In this document: piece by piece, positions 9,164 to 17,090 of the stretch
Numbering within the stretch: position 1 is the stretch's first letter
Layout of the letters: each line of letters starts with the position of its first letter
Assembly: GCA_943325195.2 (NCBI GenBank)
Contig: CALPON020000006.1
Location: 1 to 44,751 of the forward strand
From: Sphingobacterium thalpophilum
GTDB lineage: Bacteria; Bacteroidota; Bacteroidia; B-17B0; Aurantibacillaceae
DNA length: 44,751 bases
Reading direction: 5' to 3'
Position numbers and translations under genes: made by a program
Notes under the pieces: generated by a model
What the model was told of the DNA's origin: nothing
Seen by the model: only the letters and a program-made list of their open reading frames with translations
Databases searched by the model: none

Positions 9164-9194
9164 CAAAGATAAGTTATATGTTTGTAATTCTCAA
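9164..9194 (-). promoter_or_regulatory. ahcY promoter (TTG-N20-TATCTTTG)
   Basis: On the minus strand a TTG (-33 type) is followed after exactly 20 bases by TATCTTTG, a perfect TAnnTTTG -7 box, 32 bases before the ahcY ATG. The same 20-base spacing is seen at the plsX and DUF177 promoters. Confidence 0.72.
9177..9184 (+). promoter_or_regulatory. -7 promoter box (TATGTTTG) for the PPTase-GGGPS operon
   Basis: TATGTTTG matches TAnnTTTG and ends 19 bases before the TTG start at 9204. It lies back-to-back with the ahcY promoter, so the two transcripts diverge from overlapping DNA. No matching -33 TTG was found. Confidence 0.45.
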
Positions 9195-9203
9195 CTTGTT
9201 AAT

Positions 9204-9782
9204 TTGATCCGCATTAAGTCCATATCTGAGCAGTTGCGTTTCGGCATTTTATTCCTTCCGGAATTGCAAAAGCAACACTCGGAATTGACGGGTCGTCTCT
9301 TGGAAAAAAAAGGCAGCAAACTACTACTTGAACAGCTTTTAAACACACAAGAAGAGCTTTTGTTCTATGACCCCAAAGGAAAACCGTTTTTAAAGGGCCG
9401 CCAAGAACAGATTTCCATTTCGCACTCACACGATTATTTGGTTATTCTTGTAAATAAAACAAGCAATACGGGGGTGGACATTGAACGCATCCGCGAAAAA
9501 GTGCTGGGCGTTCGCCATAAATTTCTATCGGAGGAGGAGCTCGTTTTTTGCGGAATAGATGTAGAACGACACATCCGTTTCTGGGCTGCTAAAGAAGCAG
9601 TTTACAAATGGTATGGAAAAAAGGAATTGGACTTTAAAACACATCTGCACGTCCCCGCACACGCTAATGTGGAGCGGTTCGAAGCGCAACTTCGAAAAGA
9701 TGGGCAGCTGCTTCGCTTCCAAATGGGATCCGAAAAAATAGATAATTACATCTTAGTTTACCTGCTGCATGAAATTTACTAA
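9204..9782 (+). CDS. 4'-phosphopantetheinyl transferase superfamily protein
   Basis: The 192-aa protein has the two hallmark motifs: NTGVDIE (Asp92, Glu94, magnesium ligands) and RFWAAKEAVYK (Trp127, Lys130, Glu131, Lys135). These enzymes move phosphopantetheine from CoA to a serine on acyl or peptidyl carrier proteins. The start is not ATG: there is no in-frame ATG before the core domain, and TTG 9204 lies at a good distance after the TATGTTTG box; ATT 9201-9203 is not in frame. The ATG at 9178 is out of frame and runs into a stop. It overlaps the next gene (GGGP synthase) by 14 bases. It may be the housekeeping holo-ACP synthase or serve a special carrier protein; the sequence does not decide. 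Confidence 0.88.
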   Translation: MIRIKSISEQLRFGILFLPELQKQHSELTGRLLEKKGSKLLLEQLLNTQEELLFYDPKGKPFLKGRQEQISISHSHDYLVILVNKTSNTGVDIERIREKVLGVRHKFLSEEELVFCGIDVERHIRFWAAKEAVYKWYGKKELDFKTHLHVPAHANVERFEAQLRKDGQLLRFQMGSEKIDNYILVYLLHEIY

Positions 9783-10482
9783 GTGGACAAAAACGCTAAT
9801 GGCTCAGAAAAATCCGGGGCTGGCCGTTTTGGTCGATCCCGATAAATTTAATCCGGAGCTTATTCGTCTGGCAGGCAAAAAAATCTCCTGCTTTCTGGTT
9901 GGGGGAAGTGTATTAGAAAATGGTAGTACCGGGGATTGTGTCCGGAAAATAAAAAAACTCAGTGACCGTCCCGTTATTCTTTTTCCGGGCGACTTTACCC
10001 AGCTTACGGGCATGGCCGATGGGCTTTTACTTCTTAGTCTGCTCAGTGGTAGAAATCCTGAATACCTGATTGGTCAGCACGTCAAGGCTTCAAAAAAAAT
10101 CCATCAACTGCAATTACCCTGCCTTCCCGTTGCTTATTTGTTGCTTGGGCAGGATCATGTTTCGGCTACACAGCAGGTGACGGGCACTAAAGCAATTCCG
10201 TTTAAAGACACGTCAACCATTTTGAATACTTGTCTGGCTGCACAGCAGCTGGGCTTTAAAGCCATCTATCTTGAAGCAGGCAGCGGGGCTTCAGAGGCCG
10301 TCCCCCCCAGCGTTATTCGTTCACTCAAAAAACATATTCACTTGCCGATCCTTGTTGGAGGCGGCGTCTGCTCCGCAAGACAGGTGCACCTGTTAATAAG
10401 TGCCGGTGCCGATTTAGTGGTAGTTGGGAATGCGCTCGAAAAAAATGTATCTTTATTAATTGAATTAATAGGCGTTGTGTAA
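9769..10482 (+). CDS. Geranylgeranylglyceryl phosphate synthase family protein (PcrB/GGGPS)
   Basis: The 237-aa TIM-barrel protein carries LVDPDKF at 21-27 (Asp23 and Asp25 for magnesium), FLVGGS at 42-47, YLEAGSG at 167-173, and LVGGGV near 195-200 followed by GADLVVVGNAL, all typical of GGGP synthases. The family joins a polyprenyl diphosphate to glycerol-1-phosphate, the first ether bond of archaeal lipids; Bacteroidota homologues are known members of group II. No glycerol-1-phosphate dehydrogenase or second prenyltransferase is visible here, so the end product is open. It overlaps the PPTase gene by 14 bases and is followed 8 bases later by the ThiE-like gene, indicating one transcript. 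Confidence 0.93.
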   Translation: MKFTKWTKTLMAQKNPGLAVLVDPDKFNPELIRLAGKKISCFLVGGSVLENGSTGDCVRKIKKLSDRPVILFPGDFTQLTGMADGLLLLSLLSGRNPEYLIGQHVKASKKIHQLQLPCLPVAYLLLGQDHVSATQQVTGTKAIPFKDTSTILNTCLAAQQLGFKAIYLEAGSGASEAVPPSVIRSLKKHIHLPILVGGGVCSARQVHLLISAGADLVVVGNALEKNVSLLIELIGVV

Positions 10483-10490
10483 CGCACACT

Positions 10491-11123
10491 ATGAGGTTAG
10501 TAGTTATCACTCCCAGCAAGGACGTTCCTGATGAACAATCGCTGGTAACAAAAATGTTTGAAAGTGGACTCAGGACATTGCATTTACGTAAACCCAAACA
10601 TTCTACCACTCAATTAGCGGAATACTTGCGCGAAATACCAGCTCATTTTCACAACCGGATTGTCATTCATTCGCATCATAACTTGGCCCTGAAATTTGAT
10701 CTGAAGGGCATTCACCTGAGCAGAACACACTTAAGTCTTAACTGGCGCTACTGGCTAGTGCGCTGGCGATTACGTCTAAAATTTCAGCATACTTCAAAAA
10801 GCCGCTCCTACAGTAAATTGCAGCAGGTGTACAACCCCGAGGAACAGACATTTGATTATATTCTTATTGGCACCATGTTTAACAACATGACTGGGGAGTT
10901 ATACAGCGGCTTTTACGAAGACGGCGTCATTGCTGCAAATAAAAATTCAGGAAAAAAACTCATTGCCCGAGGCGGGACCAACCCCAATGCTATTCTCAAA
11001 TCAAAGGTATACGGATTCGACGGAATTGCTTTCAATAGTTATATCTGGAAAGCAGAGCTGCCGTATGAAAATTTTATGCAAATTCTTAGAGTGTTTCGGG
11101 ATCACGACATTGAGGTGGATTAA
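10491..11123 (+). CDS. Divergent thiamine phosphate synthase (ThiE/TenI)-like protein
   Basis: The 210-aa product has a ThiE/TenI barrel outline: MRLVVITP at the start, GLRTLHLRKP where ThiE has the LRxK strand, RIVIHSHHNLALKFDLKGIHLS where ThiE has INDRxDLAL...GVHLG, DYILIGTMF for the phosphate region, and ARGGTNPNAI for the late glycine motif. The ThiE INDR motif is replaced by IHSH and the HxGQxD loop is lost (HLSRTHL), so true thiamine phosphate synthase activity is doubtful; a TenI-like or other barrel role is possible. Its stop overlaps the pnuC start by one base (TAATG), so it is translationally coupled to the transporter. Confidence 0.72.
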   Translation: MRLVVITPSKDVPDEQSLVTKMFESGLRTLHLRKPKHSTTQLAEYLREIPAHFHNRIVIHSHHNLALKFDLKGIHLSRTHLSLNWRYWLVRWRLRLKFQHTSKSRSYSKLQQVYNPEEQTFDYILIGTMFNNMTGELYSGFYEDGVIAANKNSGKKLIARGGTNPNAILKSKVYGFDGIAFNSYIWKAELPYENFMQILRVFRDHDIEVD

Positions 11124-11668
11124 TGTCGGTACTGGGACTCATAGCACTTATTTCTGGCGTTCTTGGTGTGTGGCTTACAATTCATCAATCGGTCTGGTGC
11201 TGGCCCATGGCGCTGCTTTCTGTCGTTTGTTCGGGCATTGATTTTTATGAGAGCCGATTGTTTGGGGACCTTGGGCTGCAGGTTATTTATTTTGCACAGG
11301 GTGTTTTTGGCTGGTGGGTTTGGCACGCCCGCAGGGAGCAGGCTTTTCCCAGTTCACATATGCCGCGACGCTGGTGGCCATTCATTTTTTTAATTCTGGG
11401 CTTGCTGTGGCTTGGCATGTTTTATCTGCTAGTCTACCTCAAAGGTAATCGCGCGGGACTCGACGCCCTCTTGACGGCTGGCAGTCTGGTTACCACATTT
11501 ATGATGATACGAAAGTGGGCCGAAAACTGGTTATTATGGGTATTGATTGACGGCACGTACATCTTATTGTACACCCTCACCAATTTGTGGAGTTATGCCT
11601 TGCTCTACGCTGTTTACACTGTAATGGCTTGGTATGGATGGACACAATGGAGAAAAATTCGGTCATAA
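11123..11668 (+). CDS. pnuC: PnuC-family nicotinamide riboside (or thiamine) transporter
   Basis: The 181-aa protein is nearly all membrane segments (about seven). It has the PnuC pattern: SVWCWPMALLSVVCSGIDFYESRLFGDLGLQVIYF, then GVFGWWVWH, and WVLIDGTYILLYT near the end. PnuC proteins carry unphosphorylated nicotinamide riboside by facilitated diffusion, with trapping by a kinase. The following gene is a NadR-like kinase overlapping by about 31 bases, which supports nicotinamide riboside. The preceding gene is ThiE-like, and the related PnuT group carries thiamine, so a thiamine substrate cannot be excluded. No riboswitch (such as TPP) was seen upstream of the operon. Confidence 0.9.
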   Translation: MSVLGLIALISGVLGVWLTIHQSVWCWPMALLSVVCSGIDFYESRLFGDLGLQVIYFAQGVFGWWVWHARREQAFPSSHMPRRWWPFIFLILGLLWLGMFYLLVYLKGNRAGLDALLTAGSLVTTFMMIRKWAENWLLWVLIDGTYILLYTLTNLWSYALLYAVYTVMAWYGWTQWRKIRS

Positions 11669-12183
11669 AAATTGCAGTGGTCGGTGCTGAAAGTACCGGT
11701 AAGTCCTGGCTCTGCGCAGCAATGGCGGCGCACTACAAAAGCGTTTGGGTGAAGGAGTATGCCCGGGAGTATTTTAATGACTCTGATATTTATAAGTACA
11801 CGCAAAAGGATTTAGAAGTCATTGCCCAAGAACAATTGCGCCTTGAAAATGAAGGTATGCTAAGCGCTGGTCGATTTTTGTTTTGCGACACCGCCATGAT
11901 TACTTTGCAGATTTGGGCAGAACTAGAGTTTAAAAGCCTAAGGCCTCCACTACAAAAGTTTGTGGAGCAGGGGCATTACGATTTTTATTTACTCTGTGAC
12001 AACTCCATCACCTGGGAGCCTGATGCACAGCGACTGAATAAATTTAGTCGGGATCTGATTTTTGAATTGAATCAGAGTGGCATTGAAAAGTTGGGAGTGC
12101 CTTTTGCGGTGGTAAAGGGCACAGGTGAAGAGCGCATGGTTAATGCATTGAGAGAAATTGAAGCACATTATTTAAAAATCTGA
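11638..12183 (+). CDS. NadR-like ATP-binding kinase (ribosylnicotinamide kinase domain)
   Basis: I place the start at ATG 11638 or 11647 rather than track base 11587, because the fold begins at IKIAVVGAESTGKS (Walker A, residues 16-23). The rest follows the kinase half of E. coli NadR: WVKEYAREYF, AQEQLRLE, FLFCDTAMITLQIW (Walker B-like Asp), YDFYLLCDNSITWEPDAQR, and a C-terminal FAVVKGTGEERM. The adenylyltransferase and DNA-binding parts of full NadR are absent (181 aa). The likely reaction is phosphorylation of nicotinamide riboside to NMN, trapping what PnuC imports. The overlap with pnuC supports this pairing. It is the last gene of the operon; 54 bases separate it from the convergent EVE gene. 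Confidence 0.87.
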   Translation: MDTMEKNSVIKIAVVGAESTGKSWLCAAMAAHYKSVWVKEYAREYFNDSDIYKYTQKDLEVIAQEQLRLENEGMLSAGRFLFCDTAMITLQIWAELEFKSLRPPLQKFVEQGHYDFYLLCDNSITWEPDAQRLNKFSRDLIFELNQSGIEKLGVPFAVVKGTGEERMVNALREIEAHYLKI

Positions 12184-12237
12184 CACTTTTCAGCGTTGGC
12201 AGCGTAGTTTTTTTGTGCCAAGGTATCGGGAGTCCTC

Positions 12238-12651
12238 TCAAAACTCAACCCCGCCCATGTCGCAGACCCTTACAAACTCCTGTTCATTCACTTTTCCAAC
12301 GCTTAGGCGACCGAGGCGCACCAGATCCATGTTCTGGAGACCCGGCTCGTTTTTAATTTGTTCGAGCGTCACAGGGATTTTCATCTCTTTAAAAGGCGCA
12401 AATTCTACACTGAGCCAGGCTGGATTGTCTGTGGTCGGGTCCTGAAACGCTTCTTTGACCACTTTGGCAATGCCAACAATTGCTAAACCTTCGTTGCTAT
12501 GGTAAAAAAAGGCGAGATCACCTTTTTTCATATCCCGAAGGTTATTTCTGGCCCCGTAATTACGCACGCCTTCCCAGCCGGAGCGCTTGTCTTTCTTAAA
12601 TTGTTGCCAGCTGTAGACAAAGGGTTCGGACTTGATTAGCCAAAAATTCAT
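12238..12651 (-). CDS. EVE domain-containing protein (THYN1-like)
   Basis: Start chosen at ATG 12651: the next residues MNFWLIKSEPFVYSW are the usual N-terminus of this family, while the ten extra track residues are not. The 137-aa protein is a single EVE domain, with GVRNYGARNNLRDMKKGDLAFFYHS and AWLSVEFAPF blocks. EVE is a PUA-like fold thought to read modified bases in DNA or RNA; in bacteria the family is often a small stand-alone protein. No restriction or modification genes are nearby. It is cytosolic, alone on its strand, and divergent from the ATP synthase operon. Confidence 0.93.
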   Translation of the reverse strand: MNFWLIKSEPFVYSWQQFKKDKRSGWEGVRNYGARNNLRDMKKGDLAFFYHSNEGLAIVGIAKVVKEAFQDPTTDNPAWLSVEFAPFKEMKIPVTLEQIKNEPGLQNMDLVRLGRLSVGKVNEQEFVRVCDMGGVEF

Positions 12652-12746
12652 AGTTGGAAGATAAATCCTCAAATTTAGCATGGATGCGGCTTTGCCAGAC
12701 CGCTAAAATTCCTTGTTCAAAACTATTTTATTCCTTAAAAATTACC

Positions 12747-12754
12747 TACATTTG
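12747..12754 (+). promoter_or_regulatory. -7 promoter box (TACATTTG) of the atp operon
   Basis: TACATTTG fits TAnnTTTG exactly and lies 35 bases before ATG 12790. Transcription would begin close to base 12760, making the track's TTG 12763 nearly leaderless and favouring ATG 12790. No TTG at the -33 distance. Confidence 0.55.
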
Positions 12755-12789
12755 CCCCCGAATTGAAAAAATACCAAGCTTTTTTGCAA

Positions 12790-14013
12790 ATGGCCAATAA
12801 AATCAATACATCCGGGACGATCAGCAGTCTTTTTGCACTTATTTTCACACTCTCCAGTTTTTTTGGCTATTCACAGCATGACCAAATCCCCGCTAGCACT
12901 GTAGCATCGCAACCTGCTGAGCACGCATCAGTAGAACATGCAGCAGGGGCCGAAGGACATGGCGATACTGTTAAAAAGAAAGTAGATATTGCAGAAGTAG
13001 CGTTTGAGCACATTCTTGATTCCCACAGCTGGCATTTCTGGGGAGAGGGACATGATGCAGTCAGTGCTCCGCTTCCAGTCATACTAAAAACCAATCAGGG
13101 ATTGGTGATGTTTATGTCCAGCGCTTTTCATCACGATCACCATGCAGAGCACGTTGCGGAAGTAAACAATCAGCGTTTTGTCAATTATAAAGAAGACATC
13201 TTTATTGCTTCTGACACACCAAATGAGCATGGGCAATATCTAACTTACAATGAAAAAGGTGAAGTAGTGAATGCCAAGCCCCTTGATTTTTCCATTACAA
13301 AGAATGTCACCCAGTTACTGATTTCTGCGTTGGTTCTTATTCTCCTGTTTACTTCTGTAGCGCGGTCATATAAAAAACACGGTGTCACCACTGCTCCTAA
13401 GGGCAAGCAGTCCTTTCTGGAGCCGCTCATTGTTTTTGTTCGTGATGACATTGCCAAAGGCAATATTGGTGCCCGCGGTGAAAAGTTCACGCCCTATCTG
13501 CTGACTGTATTTTTTATTATTCTTATTAATAACGTCTTTGGTCTGGTGCCAATTAGTGCTAATGTGACTGGTAATATTGCTTTTACGCTGACCTTATCAG
13601 TACTGACCTTGATTCTGACAGTTTTTAATGGAAATAAAAACTACTGGGGACACATTTTTACGCCGCATGCGCCGAAGGCTCTCTGGATTATTTTAATTCC
13701 GATTGAGATTATTGGTATTCTCACCAAGCCTTTCGCCTTAATGATTCGTTTGTTTGCGAACATCAGTGCGGGTCACATTATTATTATCTCTCTGGTGGGA
13801 CTAATTTTTATGTTTGAGAGCCTGGCCGTGAGTCCGATTTCGGTTGGTTTTGCCTTATTTATTGATGTCCTGGAGGTATTGGTAGCAGTGCTTCAGGCGT
13901 ATATATTTACCCTGTTGACAGCCCTTTTCATCGGTTCAGCGGTGGCAGATCATAACGAAGATGGTCAGCACGACTCTGAAGATGATAAAATGGTAGCAGC
14001 AGGTCACCACTAA
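12790..14013 (+). CDS. atpB: F1Fo ATP synthase subunit a, with histidine-rich N-terminal extension
   Basis: Start set at ATG 12790 (407 aa) rather than TTG 12763, given the promoter position and a signal peptide (FALIFTLSSFFGYS-QHDQ). Subunit a forms the proton half-channels next to the c-ring. The membrane core runs from about residue 175 and contains the essential arginine in MIRLFANISAGH, preceded by PHAPKALWIILIPIEIIG. Ahead of it is an extracytoplasmic region of about 150 residues rich in His (for example FHHDHHAEHVAE), and the C-terminus is also acidic and His-containing (EDDKMVAAGHH). E. coli subunit a is about 270 aa; long, signal-bearing versions occur in Bacteroidota. First gene of atpBEFHAG. 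Confidence 0.95.
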   Translation: MANKINTSGTISSLFALIFTLSSFFGYSQHDQIPASTVASQPAEHASVEHAAGAEGHGDTVKKKVDIAEVAFEHILDSHSWHFWGEGHDAVSAPLPVILKTNQGLVMFMSSAFHHDHHAEHVAEVNNQRFVNYKEDIFIASDTPNEHGQYLTYNEKGEVVNAKPLDFSITKNVTQLLISALVLILLFTSVARSYKKHGVTTAPKGKQSFLEPLIVFVRDDIAKGNIGARGEKFTPYLLTVFFIILINNVFGLVPISANVTGNIAFTLTLSVLTLILTVFNGNKNYWGHIFTPHAPKALWIILIPIEIIGILTKPFALMIRLFANISAGHIIIISLVGLIFMFESLAVSPISVGFALFIDVLEVLVAVLQAYIFTLLTALFIGSAVADHNEDGQHDSEDDKMVAAGHH

Positions 14014-14016
14014 TAA

Positions 14017-14253
<237 letters not shown>

Positions 14254-14267
14254 TTTGATCTCTTATT

Positions 14268-14307
14268 AAACCAGAGTTTGCACGGTTGGTGCCGACTCTG
14301 GTTTTTT
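14268..14307 (+). terminator. Terminator-like hairpin between atpE and atpF
   Basis: AAACCAGAGT and ACTCTGGTTT form a perfect 10-bp stem around a 17-base loop, followed by more T residues (six in a row in all). It begins 15 bases after the atpE stop, inside the operon. It could act as a partial terminator or protect the 3' end of a processed atpBE message. Confidence 0.75.
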
Positions 14308-14343
14308 ACACAAAACAAAAAATTGACAATAAAACGATAAACA

Positions 14344-14859
14344 ATGACATCACTTTTTATCCTTTCAGGCTTAACAGAACCGGGTGTAGGTTTAATATTC
14401 TGGACTTCCATTGTCTTTCTGTTGCTGGTTGGCATCCTTGGTAAATTTGCTTGGAAACCAATTTTGAGTGCAATAAAGACCCGTGAGCAGGACATTGAAA
14501 AAGCCCTAGCAAGTGCAGAAAGAGCATTGAAGGACATGCGCGAATTGAAGGCCGCAAATGAGGTGATTCTTAATCAGGCGCGCGCTGAACGCGATACCTT
14601 ATTAAAAGAAGCGCGTGACACTAAAGAGGCCATCATATCTGAGGCTAAACAACGTGCCCAATCTGAGGCTGACCGAATTATGAGTGGTGCGCGCGAGCAG
14701 ATCAATGTAGAAAAGAATGCTGCCGTGGCAGAATTAAAGAAGCAGGTAGCTGTTCTGTCGATTGAGATTGCAGAAAAGATTTTAAAGTCTGAACTCAGCA
14801 ACGATGAAAAACAAAAAGCCCTATTGAGTAATTTAATGAAAGACGTAAACCTGAACTAA
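14344..14859 (+). CDS. atpF: F1Fo ATP synthase subunit b
   Basis: The 171-aa protein has one N-terminal membrane helix (GLIFWTSIVFLLLVGILGKFAW) followed by a long charged helix rich in Ala, Glu, Lys and Arg (about residues 40-155), the classic peripheral-stalk form. KPILSAIKTRE is the usual junction. It holds the F1 head still against the rotating c-ring. It follows the atpE hairpin by 36 bases and ends one base before the atpH start. Confidence 0.96.
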   Translation: MTSLFILSGLTEPGVGLIFWTSIVFLLLVGILGKFAWKPILSAIKTREQDIEKALASAERALKDMRELKAANEVILNQARAERDTLLKEARDTKEAIISEAKQRAQSEADRIMSGAREQINVEKNAAVAELKKQVAVLSIEIAEKILKSELSNDEKQKALLSNLMKDVNLN

Positions 14860-14860
14860 G

Positions 14861-15397
14861 ATGATAGTTGCAAACAGATACGCTCAGTCATTGATGGATC
14901 TCGCTTCTGAACAAAAGAAGGTAGATGCAGTGCGTGCGGATATGAAACTAGTGGTGGGTCTTTGCCATGAAAATCGTGAATTCGTGCTCTTTCTCAACAG
15001 TCCTGTTATTAAGACCGATAAAAAACTGGAAGTGCTCAATGCAATTTTTCAGGGAAAGGTGAGCGATCTCAGTCTGGCATTCATTCAACTGGTTGCCAAA
15101 AAACACCGGGAATCCGTGATTCTAGAGATTGCACAATCATTTGACGAATTATATAAGAAGAATCAGAACATTTTTTCTGCCGTGGTTACAACTGCGAGCG
15201 GATTAGATGCGGCAACAAAAGCAAAAGTTCTGGATTTGGTGAAGGCACAATTGAAAGGCGAAGTCGAGCTGGAAGAAAAAATTGATGCTGACACGATTGG
15301 AGGATTTATTCTGACCATGGGCGACCGTCAGTTAGACCGCTCTGTAGCCCGTCAACTCAGTACTTTAAAGAAAGAATTGATTAATAACGAAAATTAA
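14861..15397 (+). CDS. atpH: F1Fo ATP synthase subunit delta
   Basis: The 178-aa sequence begins ANRYAQSLMDLA and contains FLNSPVIKTDKKLEVL and the later LAFIQLVAKKHR, all usual for the delta (OSCP) subunit. The C-terminal IGGFILTMGDRQLDRSVARQLSTLKKEL is the family signature (IGGxxxxxGdxxxDxSvxxxL). Delta joins the b-stalk to the top of the alpha3beta3 head. It begins directly after the atpF stop. Confidence 0.96.
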   Translation: MIVANRYAQSLMDLASEQKKVDAVRADMKLVVGLCHENREFVLFLNSPVIKTDKKLEVLNAIFQGKVSDLSLAFIQLVAKKHRESVILEIAQSFDELYKKNQNIFSAVVTTASGLDAATKAKVLDLVKAQLKGEVELEEKIDADTIGGFILTMGDRQLDRSVARQLSTLKKELINNEN

Positions 15398-15448
15398 TTA
15401 CCGAAACTACAACCGTTTCGTTTATAAAAAAAGAAACAATTAAATAAC

Positions 15449-17026
15449 ATGGCTGAAATAAAACCGGCAGAAGTATCTGCAATTTTAAGACAACAATTAA
15501 GCGGCTTTAAAAGCGAAGCTGAACTCGAAGAGGTAGGAACTGTTCTAGAGGTGGGTGATGGTATTGCCCGTATCTATGGTTTATCTAAAGTTCAGTCAGG
15601 TGAATTAATTGAGTTTGAAACAGGTGTGCAGGCAATTGTCCTCAATCTGGAAGAAGATAACGTAGGAGCTGTATTATTAGGTTCATCCAAAGATATTCGC
15701 GAGGGTAGCAGCTGTAAGCGCACCAAGCGGATTGCTTCCATTCATGTGGGTGAAGGCATGCTGGGCCGTGTGGTAGATACCCTTGGTAAACCAATTGATG
15801 GGAAAGGCCCTATCACAGGTACAACATATGAAATGCCAATTGAGCGTAAAGCCCCAGGTGTTATTTACCGCCAGCCGGTGACTGAACCACTGCAGACAGG
15901 TATTAAAGCGATCGACGCTATGATTCCTATTGGACGCGGTCAGCGTGAGTTGGTTATTGGTGACCGTCAGATTGGAAAGACAGCGGTGTGTATCGACACC
16001 ATCATCAATCAAAAAGAATTTTACGCTGCCGGTCAGCCGGTATATTGTATTTACGTCGCAATTGGACAGAAAGCATCAACTGTTGCGAACATTGTACGTG
16101 TACTTGAGGAAAACGGAGCAATGCCTTATACGGTTGTAGTTGCAGCCAATGCATCTGATCCTACACCAATGCAGTTTTACGCACCTTTCGCTGGTGCCGC
16201 GATTGGTGAATTTTTCCGTGATACCGGTCGTCCTGCACTGATTGTATTTGATGATTTGTCAAAACAAGCGGTTGCTTACCGTGAAGTGTCTCTGTTGCTC
16301 CGTCGTCCTCCGGGACGTGAGGCGTATCCTGGTGACGTGTTTTATCTTCACAGCCGTTTATTAGAGCGGGCTGCAAAAATTAATGCTTCCGATACCATCG
16401 CACAAAGCATGAATGACCTTCCTGAGTCCATCCGCAGTCTGGTAAAAGGTGGGGGATCATTAACAGCACTTCCGGTGATTGAAACACAGGCAGGTGACGT
16501 TTCTGCATACATTCCTACCAACGTAATTTCGATTACGGACGGGCAGATTTTCCTCGAGTCGAATTTATTCAACTCTGGTATTCGTCCTGCTATTAACGTG
16601 GGGATCTCTGTATCCCGCGTAGGTGGTAACGCTCAGATTAAGTCGATGAAAAAAGTGGCTGGTACATTAAAACTGGATCAGGCGCAATACCGCGAATTAG
16701 AAGCCTTCTCTAAATTTGGTTCTGACCTCGATGCGGCTACTAAATCTGTTCTTGACAAAGGTTCACGTAACACGGAGATCCTGAAACAAGGTCAGTTTTC
16801 GCCATTGCGTGTTGAACAACAAATCGCCATCATTTATTTGGGAACTAAGAATTACTTGAGAAATGTGCCTATTAACAAAGTCACTGAATTCGAAAAAGAA
16901 TTCCTTGATTCATTGGAGCGTAAAAACAAAAACATTCTCGATCAGTTGAAGGCAGGAAAGTACACCGACGAAATTACCGGTGCACTGGAAGCTGCAGCAA
17001 ACGAGTTGTTAGCGAAATACAAATAA
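15449..17026 (+). CDS. atpA: F1Fo ATP synthase subunit alpha
   Basis: The 525-aa protein is full length: N-terminal beta barrel ([11 protein letters not shown]), nucleotide-binding domain and helical C-terminal domain. The P-loop at 171-178 reads GDRQIGKT, whereas most alpha subunits have GDRQTGKT; the following Lys-Thr pair is intact. [35 protein letters not shown] is the conserved block that includes the arginine-bearing region near the catalytic site. Alpha carries the non-catalytic nucleotide sites. The catalytic beta subunit (atpD) and epsilon (atpC) are not in this operon, as is common in Bacteroidota. Confidence 0.98.
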   Translation: MAEIKPAEVSAILRQQLSGFKSEAELEEVGTVLEVGDGIARIYGLSKVQSGELIEFETGVQAIVLNLEEDNVGAVLLGSSKDIREGSSCKRTKRIASIHVGEGMLGRVVDTLGKPIDGKGPITGTTYEMPIERKAPGVIYRQPVTEPLQTGIKAIDAMIPIGRGQRELVIGDRQIGKTAVCIDTIINQKEFYAAGQPVYCIYVAIGQKASTVANIVRVLEENGAMPYTVVVAANASDPTPMQFYAPFAGAAIGEFFRDTGRPALIVFDDLSKQAVAYREVSLLLRRPPGREAYPGDVFYLHSRLLERAAKINASDTIAQSMNDLPESIRSLVKGGGSLTALPVIETQAGDVSAYIPTNVISITDGQIFLESNLFNSGIRPAINVGISVSRVGGNAQIKSMKKVAGTLKLDQAQYRELEAFSKFGSDLDAATKSVLDKGSRNTEILKQGQFSPLRVEQQIAIIYLGTKNYLRNVPINKVTEFEKEFLDSLERKNKNILDQLKAGKYTDEITGALEAAANELLAKYK

Positions 17027-17035
17027 AGAAAATGT

Positions 17036-17086
17036 TAGATTTTAAATTACGAATTAATTTAAAATTCAAAATTTTTAATTTCAGAT
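17036..17086. repeat. AT-rich repetitive linker between atpA and atpG
   Basis: This stretch is almost pure A/T and built from AATT, TTAAAATT and ATTACGAATTA units, with short inverted arms (GAATT/AATTC). It resembles the ATTACGAATTA-type intergenic repeats found in Bacteroidota genomes. Role unknown. Confidence 0.4.
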
Positions 17087-17090
17087 AAGA

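Noticed and set aside
9178-9207. ATG at 9178 as start of the PPTase gene
   Set aside because: It is out of frame with the PPTase and meets a TGA after nine codons; TTG 9204 is in frame.
16161-16572. Minus-strand ORFs inside atpA and other core genes
   Set aside because: They lie wholly within strongly conserved genes and follow from codon bias.
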